From Pholiota molesta (taxonomy: Eukaryota > Basidiomycota > Agaricomycetes > Agaricales > Strophariaceae): a stretch of 64,000 nt of DNA. Below the pieces are notes generated by a model. It was not told where the DNA came from. It made no database searches and worked only from the letters and a program-made list of their open reading frames with translations. Positions 24,602-36,320 of the stretch are shown here, piece after piece. Position 1 is the stretch's first letter; every line of letters begins with the position of its first letter. A program made the translations under genes and the position numbers. The stretch covers positions 1-64,000 of the forward strand of contig JACGCK010000019.1 in the NCBI GenBank assembly GCA_014925825.1, written 5' to 3'.

Positions 24602-25012
24602 CTCAAGTGTACTGGTAGACTGACATGTATTATTTTTTCTAATCTTGAACATCTCTAACTTGGATATCTAAATGCGCGACGACTGAGTTTGTTTGATATG
24701 TCCTTTCTCAGCGATCTTTTTATACGCCTCCTTTCTAGTGAGTTATATTCTTGTTCCAGTAACCTGGTACAAGCTGCGCCCACATTCTTCTCGTCGTCTC
24801 GTTGCTTGGGGCTTTCCTTAAGCCAGTCCAAGTTGAGTTCGTGCTAAGAGATGCCGGCAGGCCGAATATTCAAACTCCGAATGTTGCATGTCAGCCAGCG
24901 TTTCGGTTTTGAAGTTGTTTTCTCCCTATATATTCTATCGTCTCCCTGCTGGTTCAGCGAGCTTCTAATCTCCTTGTCTCAACTCTATTATACTCCTTCA
25001 CACGATAATTCT
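24602..25012. other. Intergenic and probable 5' leader
   Basis: CT-rich sequence upstream of the unrecognised gene. The frame stays open back to an ATG at 24851, but the added residues look like translated leader. Confidence 0.4.
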
Positions 25013-26022
25013 ATGGAACTGAACGAGGATTGGTGGACTACTGGCTCTTGGACCTGCAAGCTCTATAATGTGCTGCGCCCTGCTCCTCCCGACTCTGTTA
25101 CGCCACAGCTTGCGAAAAGTTTCAGCAGGTTTCGACACTCGCCGGGCGATATCTGGAAACATACGTTCTCCAATGCGATCTATCATGATTTATCTGGAGT
25201 GGCGCTGGAACATGACTCTATGGGTGCTGTGACTTGGCGACGTTTCGTTCGGGTGGAACATATTGGCCTGAGCGGGATCATCTTCTATCAAATACTCGCA
25301 CCTTCGTCAAAGCAAGCTCTGGAAACCCATGTAGACGAGGATGTAAACTACTACCTCAATCTCGAAAATGTCTTCGGAGACTTGGACAACCCCTCTGACT
25401 CCGGTATGGGCCTCGACGAACTTCTGGACACAGTGGATGCGAAAATGGTGTATTTTCCTGCGTACGCTTGTACCTCATTTTTCGTAAGAAACGTTATTCT
25501 CCCTCTACTCTGTGTTTGTCCTAAGGGGCGAATCTTCTACAGATTGGTCAAGTTATGTCTGCGTTTCTTCATGACCAACCGAGGTATCGACCGCAGCCCG
25601 CCTATCGCGGGTTCTCTGTTTGTCTGGGCGAATCTAACATAGCTAGTCAACCATTATCTCCCTGTGATATGGATACTCCGGCAAAGATCGATATCGAACT
25701 GGCCGAACCTTCCTCGCCAAAATCGGTCCTCGGTCAGCAGCTGAGATCCTTCGGCAAAGACTTGACCAACGCTCTTTCTTCGGAGGTCGACAGCCCATAT
25801 GCCCCGCTCCGTATACGATCCTCCTCGCTTTGCACTTCAGATAGCTCTGGAACCCAGGGGGAAACGGAGTCGGTGACTTCGGCCATAGATTCCACTGGGC
25901 CGCTGACGCCTCCTTCATCGGCGAGGTCATCCCAGAGCCAGATCAAGACCACTCAGTCCTTGTATGACTATAATGATCTGCTGTCTTTCTTAGATTTGAG
26001 TCTCGATGAGTACGAAGACTAG
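25013..26022 (+). CDS. Unrecognised two-exon protein, 316 aa
   Basis: ATG 25013 (MELNEDWWTTGSWTCKLYNV) to TAG 26022 with one 59-bp intron at 25484-25542 (GTAAGA..CTACAG). The exons sum to 317 codons exactly, joining YACTSFF to IGQVMSAFLHDQPRY, which supports the splice. The first half is folded-looking (WKHTFSNAIYHDLSGVALEH, WRRFVRVEHIGLSGIIFYQI). The last ~110 residues are Ser/Thr/Pro-rich and probably disordered, ending in acidic LSFLDLSLDEYED. I do not recognise a domain. It follows the dioxygenase on the same strand. An alternative start at 24851 would add 54 residues. Confidence 0.6.
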
Positions 26023-26904
26023 ATTGATCATTAGCAATATTATTGCTTCGGGTCTATCCTGGGTGTCCGATGCTTGTTAGCCAATCAGTTTCTTGCGTAC
26101 TAGGTGAAAGCAGACCGCCTTGGCTCTATCTCTTGCGTGTGGTGCTCAAAACGACTGATTGGTTTGTGTGAATGATTGAAGAGTAATATGTTCGGTGGCA
26201 AGTGGAGTTTTCACGAATATCATAGGATATCAACTTCGTGGGAGGGGAAGAACATCTTCAGAGGACACGTACCTGGAATCATGCCGGGATTCAAGATATG
26301 CGATACGACGCGTTAGATTCGCGAGTCTTCCTGACATAGTGTGAGTTCGCCATTCTTCCTGTCATTTCGGTATATGAGGGATGCTTATCAGTAGCATGTT
26401 ACGCAGACTTGTTTAGTCGATGAGGATGTGCGCTGGGATCTCGGTGAAGAGGCTCATCACAGAGCGCGAGGTAAGAGTCCAAAAACACAAGGCACCACAA
26501 ACAATAAATATTCTGGGCATGGGAGGAATCTCGCTCTCAGATAGGCATCCAATGTTTAACGCCGTCCTCGAGGAAGTCAGATGAGCTTGATCGAATAGTG
26601 TTGAAGTTTGTTTTGAATGCGATAGCCACGGACTTCCTTTCAATCTGCATTCTCGGCCAACTACTTATACATATGTCCCCCGCAGTTTATAGCCTAATCT
26701 AAAAATTGTTTGATATTATACATACATATATCTAAATGTTGTGAATCTAACATAATCGTACTGTCATCTATACTATAACGAATTATTACTGTAAAGTCTA
26801 TGGCATCTAGATAGAATAAAGATAGCGTATAATTAGCACTTTGAACTTCCAACTCATGGTTTTGGAATTCTGATATCTGGGGTAAAATCTCAAAGCATAA
26901 TGTG
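26023..26904. other. Intergenic, nothing firm
   Basis: Contains a 76-codon minus-strand frame (26413-26643) with a hydrophobic centre (IFIVCGALCFWTL) but no conserved motif, so it is not called as a gene. Downstream of both flanking genes. Confidence 0.4.
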
Positions 26905-29451
26905 TTAGGCAGAATCTTCCCTTGGACTTATCGTCGCTTTGGAATCTTTTTCCGAACGATCGATACCCCATTTCCCATCGATTGATTTCTTGAGCGGATA
27001 GTTCTTCATAGCGAAGCAGCTGACCAGCCCAACGGCAGCACAGACTGCAAAGGCTATCCAAATCTCTCTGAATGCTTGGAGAAACGCGTTTTGCACCTGG
27101 GAGCGAAGCGCCTCGGGCATTGTAGGTATCAGTGGGATCACAGCGTACGCCAGCTGCTGGCCGTTAGCGAAAATATCGTCGTGTGCCAGGATGGCGTCGA
27201 CAGGAAGCTTTTTTTGGAGCGCGTTTTGGAGTATGGTGCCCCAGATCGCTACACCCCACGCCTGTAAATTTCAATTGAATTAGGCGTCGACAATGAAGAC
27301 GTGTATCCTTGCTTCGCACCTGTGAGAACTGGCGAAGGAAAACAACGAGTGCCATGGCGGGTCCGTTAGCAGAGAGCGGAAGAGGCGCTAGAACGGGGAA
27401 CTAGGAAGCATTCGTTCAGTAGAGTCGCTAAAAATGTTCATCAATGAAGGCAAGTACCGTGGTCGAGTGCAAAAATCCTATCCCAGCACCTAATATTAGC
27501 TGATATAGAATCACTAGCCCGACAGAGGATTCCACTTGGAGAGATATGAATAACCCCGATCCGAGCAGAATACAAACCCAGCCTAGAATGGTCTATCCAT
27601 GACGTTATTTTGGCTTGGTTAATTAACAGTGAAGCAAAGAATTCGAACTCACGACTGGACGATAAAATCCTGTTTTAGAAATAATGACTCCCTGGATGAT
27701 TCCCCAAAACGAAATCGTGGCGGTCAGGGGGAGGAATAAAACTCCGGACATGAGAGGGCTTGCAAGTAGAGCAGATTGAAACCAAGTTGGTCTAGATTAT
27801 ACTGTCAGCTATTTCACCAGGTAAATTAAGTTCGAATCCAGCGACACTGACATATAAACTTCGCATTGTTATAAGTATTGGGCAAGAGATATCGCACGAA
27901 AGGTCACTCACATGCCAATCCAAGCGTCAACATTCCTTGTATAAAGATCGTAATATAGCTGTTCATGAGTTAGAATGGCGTGGACGAAACTGCTTGAATG
28001 GTCACCGTACCCAGCTATACTTGTTCTGTTCGAAAATACCATCAGTGGAATCTGTAAATTGTCATTAGAGTTTCGAATCTCGATATTGAACGTGGCAGCA
28101 TACCACAGGATGCACAGGCCATCTAGATTCGTAGAAGAGAGTACAACCAAGGCCAAATATTCCGAGGATGAGAGGAACCAGAATATTGGGCGAGCTCCAA
28201 GGAAAGCGGATGCCACCCCATGTCAATGCAAGCATCGTCGAGCATGTGGATGCCATGATGAGCAGATTGCCTCTGAACAGTGAAGAGATATTTTGAGAAA
28301 GTTGCTTGCATGGCGGGAGAACTCCATAGGGACCGTACGCACAACCAATCGACCATAAATAATTTCTCTATCAGGTTCCCATCTGGTTTTTTGAGACGCA
28401 GGAACAGCGCGACAACGAAGAAAGCAAGTCCGCAGAGTGGAAGGTTAATGTCTGGGTTGTCAGGTCACTAATGAATGTGATACGATGCACATTTGACTGG
28501 TACTTACAGAACAACCATCTCCACGTTGACTTTTCAGCGAGGCCTCCAGCGAGGAAAGGTCCGGCAACAGACCCGACGGTCCAAATCCTGAATAAGGCAT
28601 AGGTTGTTTAATCGCTTTCTCGAGAACGAGTGATAGAGGCATCCTCACATTCCTGTTACTCCGGAATAAACGCCTCGCACACGCAAAGGTACGAGATCAG
28701 TGACGATTATTGACGTAAGGGCTTGTATAGTTCCGGATCCTACGCCTTGTATCGCTTTTTACGGTACCCCGTAGTCAGCGCCCAATTGTCATTTTTGACC
28801 CACCACCACTCGCTTACCTCTTCCGAGAATAAGGACTGGCATTGTGTGAGCAGAGGCAGATACGGCGGAACCGATGGCAAATACGACGATGCCGCCGAGG
28901 ATTATTGGTTGGCGCCCAAATATTTGCGAGAGGTTGCCACTGAGAGGGATGAACATAGATGCGGCAAGTGCATACGCAGATGCGACCCATGTGAAGTCGC
29001 CTCCATTGAGGTCATGTACGATCGTTGGGCCTGCGGTCCCAATTCCTCCCTATTTAATGTCGAATCGGATGGGACTATTGAGCATGTCTAGAAGAGACGC
29101 TCTATCGAGGATGCTTACAAGGTCAAGTGCGGACAATAAAGTGCAGCAGCAGAGTGCCACGAATATCAGCCAAAATCGCGCATCGCGTTTGTATCCCGGG
29201 TCTTCTTCTTCATCGCCGGTGCAAGTGGCCGCAGTGGCGGCGAGGGTGGCAAGCGTTTGGGCGCTTGACTTGTGCGAGGATTTTTCATCAAGCGTACCTT
29301 CTTTTACAGTGTCGAGGCTTGACATCATTCGAATGTGGGAATGCTGATTGTCTGAATCGACGGCGTGCCCCGTTATGCTGTTGTCGCTTGCAAGAGTATA
29401 GTCATTTCCAACAACAAAAGCTTTCTCGTCGACCGACGCGTCTGAATCCAT
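26905..29451 (-). CDS. MFS drug:H+ antiporter, inverted paralogue
   Basis: Close relative of the plus-strand MFS gene at 12.7 kb. ATG 29451 begins MDSDASVDEKAFVVGNDYTL, a longer acidic N-tail. It then has FWLIFVALCCCTLLSALDLV, GGIGTAGPTIVHDLNGGDFT, SGNLSQIFGRQP (motif A), WTVGSVAGPFLAGGLAEKST (motif C), LTWGGIRFPWSSPNILVPL, GAGIGFLHSTT, LVVFLRQFSQAWGVAIWGTI and PLKKSIDGKWGIDRSEKD. Stop at 26905-26907. Short introns interrupt it at the same places as its paralogue where I could compare. The first start in the frame (29661) would add about 70 leader-like residues, so 29451 is preferred. Probably a toxin or metabolite exporter at the plasma membrane. Confidence 0.87.
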
Positions 29452-30922
29452 GGAAAGGGAAACTTTTGCTACACAAGAGCGGTTAGAAGAACGAAGGAAA
29501 GGAGCAAATAATGTGTCAGCTAAAGGAGCTTTAAACGTTGCGATTTCGGCGGCACTCGCCTGCCAATATCCTCTGTATTGATAATTGATATACCATGCCG
29601 ACGTACATGAGACGAAGCCTTCATTAAATATAGAAAACTTTATTCCCAATTGAAGCGTCATAGTATCACGGCAGCACTACCCGGCGGCAGTAGTCGCACA
29701 GGGACGGAACGAGTATAAAAATCAAGGACGGCTTGCGAACGCTCACAAAACATGTGGCAAAGCATCCATGGCGAGGGAAAGATAGGGAAAGATGCGCATA
29801 GCTGCGTGTTGGCGCTATTAAATCCATCCCCAGCACGCTAAAAACAGGCAACCTAATCATTACAGGACTACAGGCCACACTGTGCCGATGTTGCGAATTA
29901 ATTGTCAGGTTCATGCAAGGCCAGAACCAAGATGAAACAATAATCGAAGGCAACGCGTGTAAATACGCAAAGTGGTAGGGTAAAATACCCATGAGAGTTG
30001 AGGAGAGCTTGTTACGGATGCCATACCTGCAACTCGTAAAGCCATGGTGCATGACTCGACGTTGCCTTATCAAGCCTGAAAGACTTCAGAAGATGGATAA
30101 GTCATGATATGATGCTGTCCCATTGATAGACCAGATAATTCCGAAGCACATAAGCTTGAGGAGCATACTGACAAGCTTCCATTATTGTCGTAAAGCGCAG
30201 AAGCCTGAAGAAGCCTGAGAAGACTTCAGACTCGAGCAGATCCATCTCGTTCCGAAAAATAAGGTTTGCATGTTAACGAGGGTAGTGGCTCCGAAGTCCA
30301 TGACTCCAGTCGACCCGTGTGCGAAAGACGGAATAGTTCCCATACGCCTGTCATGGGCGGCGACGGCCTCGAGGACATCCCAACAAAGACGTCACAGAAG
30401 TACACAGCCAGGAAGACGACCAAGAAAAACACATCAGGCCTGGACGATGCATCCCGTTTCGGAAATATCAATGGCGAGAAAGTCCCACGCGACATGAAAC
30501 TGGCCGAGTCAAGGTGAGGTCCCAGAGGATATTGCAGTTGACGACAAGAAACCTAGGCAAATGTACAATAAATAGCATCGCTTTCTGAAAAACAGCGCTG
30601 AAAAATGCAATTTCTTGCATGACGCAATTGGAAAACGTGTGGCAAATAAGCATTCTGTTGGTAACCAGGTCTCGAGGCATGCATTGTACACAAGCCTGCT
30701 AGCCGTCACCGACCCTCTCACTTGTGAAAACCCAAGGAAAAAGGGACAGGAACGCAATGAAAATAACATTCGCCGATGTAATCTCCTGCCTTGACAATAG
30801 TGCAACAAGCTCACACACCGGAAAAACGTTTCGCAGGTAATAAAGTTCGAAGGGCCACGCACAATTCAAAATGCCATTCCTAAGACGGGGCCGATTGTCT
30901 CCATTCCACCTCAACTTATTTC
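29452..30922. other. Intergenic, no gene recognised
   Basis: About 1.5 kb between the MFS promoter and the peroxiredoxin 3' end. Frames such as the 135-codon one at 29666-30073 (minus) and 83 codons at 30266-30517 (plus) have no conserved motif or signal. It may hold an unrecognised short gene or decayed sequence. Confidence 0.4.
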
Positions 30923-31924
30923 TCATGGGTACGAGACACCCGCCTCCTTCATTAGATCCGCGACCTCCATATCTGCAAGACAATAACATCCAGCATAGTT
31001 CCGAGGATTGCAGACAATTGATGGTCATCGATAGATGGGTACGCCGAGCGATGTAAGTGCTATCAATGCTACGAGTCATATAAAAAGAGGATCAAACGCA
31101 CGGTCTTCGGTATGGCGCATACAAGACGCCAAGGAGCAAGTATTTCCAGGCCCGAAGATGAAGTCACCTCCAAGCTGGGATATGTTTCCTTGTTTTCCAA
31201 TCAGCGCTGCATTTTTGATTGGGCCATTCTTAGGACAACAACGATAGATTAGAACGAAAATATCGAGATCACATATCAAGTCAAAGGACGCTTACCCAAA
31301 TACTTTTCATGGTGTTAGCGAACCGGCTGAGGATAAGGTAACTCCTCTTCGTCTCTCCCTTGGGCGTAACCTCAAGATTCTCGATGTCCATGCCCAACGT
31401 GTGGTATAGCTCGCGGGTGGGATCGGCGTAGATCGGGCCTGTATAATTGGTCATTTCTAATCCGACAGAGCAAAGTCAGTCCGCTGTCAAGTGCAATCAA
31501 CAGAACAGCGAGATACGCACCTACATACGCCGATATGGGATTCCATTCCCCACAGCCTATTATGACTATCTGGGTATCGGCTTTGGCTAGCGAATCCGAC
31601 GATACAGACCCTAGCTGTTGAACGAAAGCCTGACAACTCTATGACCAGATTCGCCAGCCACGGATTGTTGTGATCATTCTCATCAGCACTTGATACCGAG
31701 CTGAATATAGACCTACCCCACAAAAGAAATGCCCTAAACAGATTATTCGACTGAAATTACAGGCGAAGAGATGACGTTTACTCACTGATAAATACGACAA
31801 CTGTCTTCCTATCCTTGATCAACTCGCCAAACTTCACTTTCTCGCCCTTCACATCGTATACTTCAAGCTCAGCTGCTTTCGAGAGTGTTTCGGCATCTGG
31901 GATGGCTTTGAAGTCTTTGACCAT
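30923..31924 (-). CDS. Peroxiredoxin-like protein (AhpC/TSA, PRXL2/AAED1 group)
   Basis: A thioredoxin-fold redox protein, probably cytosolic. ATG 31924 opens MVKDFKAIPDAETLSKAAEL and the first beta strands VYDVKGEKVKFGELI and KTVVVFI. The next exon ends HFFCG, and an intron (GTAGGT..CATAG) joins it to SCQAFVQQLGS, giving the CGSC redox centre. Then ADTQIVIIGCGEWNPISAY, TGPIYADPTRELYHTLGMD, KNAALIGKQGNISQLGGDF and FGPGNTCSLASCMRHTED. The last intron (GTGCGT..TTGCAG, over 100 bp) joins HTED to HMEVADLMKEAGVSYP and the stop at 30923-30925. Both cysteines of CxxC are present, so it is likely active. Single gene with no functional neighbour. Confidence 0.82.
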
Positions 31925-32485
31925 GGTAGAAGATGTGCGGTGTAGATAGATGGTTTGTTCTGCCAGGCGTGGGCGCCATGGCATCCAACATGGCAAGTGG
32001 GAAGCACAGCCACAGGAGTGTTATTCTAAACGTACCGGATCATTTTGAACTCCGACAAGCTACTCTACATGTCAACTACAAGTACTACAGCGGCTGCGCG
32101 CGTTCAGAGCTGCCAAACACTTGCCAAACACATGTTCAGCCGCTCAATGTGTTCAATGACTCAGTCGAAGGTCCGAACTCTTAGGATTCTCGAAGACTGC
32201 TTAGTTCAAAGTGATATTGTGAGGGTATAATGTACGAAAGGTTATAGGTGGGTAGAGATCACTGGTAACGAGATGTGTTCGAGTCTGTTAAATATATTCC
32301 TAAGTCCCAGTCTTCCCTTAACCTCATGATCAAAGGCGAGAGCGACTGGTATTGGGACGGGGCCCAGCGAAGGAAATCTATGAACGAAGTAGAGAGTTCT
32401 CGTTTCCGTGAATAGCTGTCACCGCCGAAGTTATTTTCGATGAATGATGGAATATTTTTCTGAATGTTCAGGTCGGGAAGATAGG
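31925..32485. other. Intergenic, nothing recognised
   Basis: Promoter side of the peroxiredoxin-like gene and 3' side of the F-box gene. No element seen. Confidence 0.45.
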
Positions 32486-33991
32486 TTAGATTCGATGGGA
32501 AATTAATAAAAGAGAAAATGTGGAAATATCTTCTGGGTTCCAGTGAAAAATTGAAAATTGGGCCGAGAGCATGTGGATTGCAAGGCAGAGTAAGAAAACA
32601 ATTCCAGGGGGGTCACGGACTGCAATGCGCAGAGTCTTAAGGTTAGGAAGGAGCGGGTCATTGTTCGCCATCGCTACTCGGTTTATGAGAGTATTCCATT
32701 CCGTGAAGTATTGCGATTTCGAATATGTACAGTCCAGCGTCAGTGTTTCCAGCGACAATGGCATGGTTGATCGAATAAAGGAAATGAGTGGCTCTGGGTC
32801 ACACTCTTTCGGTAAATGCAGGTCCAAGCTGACGCTTTTGAGCAAGCACCCAGAGCGTTCAATGAAACCTTCAAATTCGGCGCCTGAACGGTACAAACAG
32901 GTAGAGAGATGCTCTAATTCAGGGAGGTTTGTCAGTCGCAGTATGTCTTCTGCCCAAAACCCTTTGACTAAGAGACAGGTGAGGCTGGAATGTTGAATTA
33001 GATCATGCATGTTGTGGGAACAGGTAACATCCCAGAAGATGCAGTGAGTCAAGAAAGGTGCCGCCTGGAGAAGCTCCAAGCACGTCTCGGCCGGAATTTT
33101 GGAAGCTTCAATGCACGTCAAATTTTGGAAGTCAATATCGAGCTGGTGAAAGAAGAAACCACGAGCGCAGACGGTTCGCAGATTGGGAATTTTGGCAACC
33201 TTCAAATCTTTGCCAAATTCGCGGTCCCTGATAGGCGATTTGATCGTGCATACCGCGATCGCCTCGAGCTTTAGCGTATTGAGCATCTGTGCTTGGCCAT
33301 CCATAAACCGCACTTGTTCGATATAGAGCCTTGGAAGGCTAAGATCGATATAAAACCACCTGTCCGAGTATGCATTAATCACGTCCATGAGTTTCGCGAT
33401 GTAAGGTTCACTGCCACGTGGCGGAGAGGAGCACTCCGAGGCCCAACGGTCGCAACGATGTGCTTCGCATTCCGGCGGGGCATAAAGTTGCATGTAGAGG
33501 GGAAGTCTCCCTGACCTTCCCAGCCATTCGCCTACCAGATCGACAAGACGGTCGTGACTATGGTAGATATCGACGGAGATAGAGGTCCAGAGTTTCGGAG
33601 TCGACCAGACGACGGACCGCCACGTCTTGCACACGGCTCCAAGAACCAGCGGCGTCGTTGGAGTCTCCCATAATGGCACGTCTTCCGGACAGATGATAGA
33701 ATAACGCTTGTCCACATTGGGAGGGAGGAAAGCGGTAAAAATGGAGGCGATAACTTCGATGGGCAGTTGAGAAACCAAAGGGTCGTGTACATTGTTCATA
33801 TTTCCTAAGGACAATATGCGCCGCTGTCTTAGAACCGCGAGTGAGACCTGAGCCTCAAATATTTGCCGGTCAATGGCGGCCGTCGCGTCGCATGCAGTGC
33901 AGGACTCGCCCAGTGCGTGTTTAGGGCATACGTCGCGCTCGGAGAAATCTGAATCTGAGTCTTCTTCATCGGTGGAGTAGTTCGATGGCAT
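32486..33991 (-). CDS. F-box protein with LRR-like C-terminus, 501 aa
   Basis: Substrate adaptor of an SCF ubiquitin ligase. A single-exon frame from ATG 33991. The N-terminus is acidic and Ser-rich (DEEDSDSDFSERD), followed by a CPKH..CTAC pair of cysteine knuckles and a helix (IDRQIFEAQVSLAVLRQRR). The F-box spans about residues 72-125: SQLPIEVIASIFTAFLP and TTPLVLGAVCKTWRSVVWST. The rest has irregular Leu-rich repeats (LTCLLVKGFWAEDILRL, ETLTLDCTY, LPNLKTLRI). This is one of the large Agaricomycete F-box expansions. The second F-box gene at 39.8-41.6 kb is similar in layout, with a C..C knuckle and coil before the F-box. Target unknown. Confidence 0.88.
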   Translation of the reverse strand: MPSNYSTDEEDSDSDFSERDVCPKHALGESCTACDATAAIDRQIFEAQVSLAVLRQRRILSLGNMNNVHDPLVSQLPIEVIASIFTAFLPPNVDKRYSIICPEDVPLWETPTTPLVLGAVCKTWRSVVWSTPKLWTSISVDIYHSHDRLVDLVGEWLGRSGRLPLYMQLYAPPECEAHRCDRWASECSSPPRGSEPYIAKLMDVINAYSDRWFYIDLSLPRLYIEQVRFMDGQAQMLNTLKLEAIAVCTIKSPIRDREFGKDLKVAKIPNLRTVCARGFFFHQLDIDFQNLTCIEASKIPAETCLELLQAAPFLTHCIFWDVTCSHNMHDLIQHSSLTCLLVKGFWAEDILRLTNLPELEHLSTCLYRSGAEFEGFIERSGCLLKSVSLDLHLPKECDPEPLISFIRSTMPLSLETLTLDCTYSKSQYFTEWNTLINRVAMANNDPLLPNLKTLRIAVRDPPGIVFLLCLAIHMLSAQFSIFHWNPEDISTFSLLLISHRI

Positions 33992-34636
33992 CTAATCAGT
34001 AGGATAGAATCTTCAATATAGAGACAAATGCGAGAAAGCTTGTAGAGAGCAGACGGACCTTGCCAACCGATACTTCAGCCTTCCACGTACGATCGGTACG
34101 AAGTTCGAGGCTAACAAGGATTTTCTCGTCCTAGAAGAGATCTGGCCCTCGCTGGCGAAAGATGGAGAATAAAGAAGTTCAGCTCAGCAGCCAGATTGGA
34201 CTGAACAAAACAGAAGGGAGAACAAGTAAGCGGCAAGTTGATAGAGGTAGAAATCGTTCTTGCAGGCATATCGGAGTTTAAACGTTTACTTTTGACGCTG
34301 GTCAGGTGACCGTGATGCGCTCGCTCCTCACGGCCTCAGCGCGTGGCGCGCGGCGTGGCTCAATCCTAGTACTACTACTATACTAGTACAGACTACGCCT
34401 CAATTTACTCAGTGCCCGTTATACGGCAGTCTAATTTATGGCAGAGCACTTGACGGCCAACATATTTTGCATTTATTTTGCGTAATATTTCTTTGCAAGT
34501 TAGTAACTACTTGGTACTACTCATTTCCAAGAGAAAACGTTCGTCGATCCAGAGGCTCGTGTTGTTCTTTTCCGTTATGTATTCAGGGCGGTCTGGAGGA
34601 AGACATTAACAACTACTCAGCAGAAGAAAACTTAAC
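33992..34636. other. Intergenic, nothing recognised
   Basis: Between the F-box promoter and the 3' end of the first small secreted protein. Contains short simple repeats (CTAGTACTACTACTATACTAG near 34366-34386). Confidence 0.45.
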
Positions 34637-35033
34637 TTACGCGGCGAGGCAAGAGGTCGTCGGCGCACATAAAAACGAATTCACAGGGCCACCCGTGTTA
34701 ACGGGATGACACGAGTTCGAAGGGATAAGGTTCGTGCCGCCTGAACCATCCGCAAAGTTACAAGTGTTGTCCAGGAAGTACGTAACGCAGTGCGTGCTGC
34801 CTCCGTTAATCTACTCATCGCGTTAGAAAAGCTGGTGCTTTGAGTTATCGTTTTTGCGGTACCAGGAGAGAATGCCTGCCGGTGAAGAGATGGCAGCTGC
34901 CGTCGCATTGCACGGTGTTTCCGATGTCACCGCTGCAGGTGTTGGTGCTGAAGGCGACGATAGTGTCTGCGTTTGCGGATAGGGCGAAGGTTAGAGCTAA
35001 AGCAAGAGAGGTGAAGGGAGTGTTGAAGTGCAT
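34637..35033 (-). CDS. Small secreted 8-cysteine protein, copy 1
   Basis: ATG 35033 opens MHFNTPFTSLALALTFALSA, a signal peptide with a likely cut before or at NADTIVAFS. The mature part reads STNTCSGDIGNTVQCDGSCH, then a 52-bp intron (34811-34862) joins GRHSLL to INGGSTHCVTYFLDNTC. It ends SFLCAPTTSCLAA with the stop at 34637-34639. About 114 residues with eight cysteines outside the signal peptide, consistent with four disulfides. It is secreted, function unknown; such proteins include candidate effectors and surface proteins. It shares spacing of all eight cysteines with copy 2, 1.7 kb away, same strand. Confidence 0.82.
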
Positions 35034-36320
35034 TGTGTTCGAACTTGTTGGTTGGAATTTTTCGATTTTGGTGGCTCTTTTAAAGCATTGACAGTTGAGA
35101 TTAATCTTGACGTCGATTTTGGGATTGAGCTTTGCATAAATAATTACCGCTGAATTCGATAAAAACTTGATTGTTAGATACTTAGGCACTCATCCAAATT
35201 AACACACCGTTTGAAAGCAAATATCAAAAACTCTCTAATACCGCGCAGAATCGCAGCCCAGATGCCACACTCGAATCACTAAGCTCCCTGCGCGTCCGGC
35301 AGCTTGTTCATTCGATCTCCATCTATAGCGCTGCGTTCGGAATCATAATTAGGCCGGTGGACACAATGTATTCAAAATTTGGAATTTATGCGGTGGGCCG
35401 TTTCATGGCGGCTACACAGTGGCCATAGGTAGAGGGATCACATACCGCATAATCGCTTTTGCGATTTTTACCGCCCACTCACAGCCGCTGCCATATCTCG
35501 GACAGCCTGAATTTTGGTCTCTAAATACGATACTATTGAGTAGTGCTCCCGGTTTAAATCTCGATAGAATGATATGGGCTTCGGAGTGGTATGTCACCGA
35601 AGCGCTTCATCAATGACATCTGAGATTGTGTACGCTCACAGTGGTTCTTGACACCAGCCTGAGTATTTACGGCCGCTTTCATTCGCGTGCGGAGTCTCCC
35701 ACAAAGAAGGTCAGTAGTATTATTTTTTGGACGAGGTACCTACTTACCAAGAACAACATGACTAGACGTTTCTGGTCCAAGATTTATTCTGAAATCAATG
35801 TGCATTTCCCACAGCGCTAGACTCAGTTTACCGTTGACTGAGATATGGGCTGCAGGAATGCGAGCTCGCAGCAAGTTTTATTCATGCTTTGCCCATCTAA
35901 GTTTATTATGCAATACATTTTGCTTAACTGTAAGCTCGGCCCTCTCTTATGACCCTTTGTTTCACTTTTCCCAACCTATCTCTCGCACCTCCATTCTCTG
36001 TTGCCATCGCCATCAACATGCTTTAGTGCCCGCGTAGCGCCCACTCTCGCGCGCCGCCTTTTCGCGCTCGCTATTCGCAGGCCTTTCATTAAGTTCATTT
36101 TTGTGGTGAAAATTTGAGCGGTCAGGTACAATTTACATCGTATTTCTCCGCAGATCACCATCTAGTGATTACAGTTTATTTCCTACAAGGCAGATTCGTC
36201 GACGAGTTACGTTCACATTTCATTCTGCTATTTTCGCTGCAGAAAACCGTCTTTCCCTATAGAAACCTCATATTCTGGATCGAATTAGTAACGGTTCAGA
36301 GGATAAAAAATGTTAACTTA
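35034..36320. other. Spacer between paralogous secreted-protein genes
   Basis: About 1.3 kb with no gene recognised. Short frames on both strands lack motifs. It should hold the promoter of copy 1. Confidence 0.45.

Noticed and set aside
26413..26643. 76-codon minus-strand frame as a possible pheromone or small secreted protein
   Set aside because: No CaaX end, no N-terminal signal peptide and no cysteine pattern.
27828..27840. GTTCGAATCC, resembling a tRNA B-box, with an A-box-like stretch upstream
   Set aside because: It falls at an exon-intron region of the MFS gene; the upstream match encodes conserved MFS residues, and no cloverleaf arms form.
29666..30073. 135-codon minus-strand frame
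   Set aside because: No motif, no intron-exon logic and unusual composition; it probably lies in the MFS upstream region.
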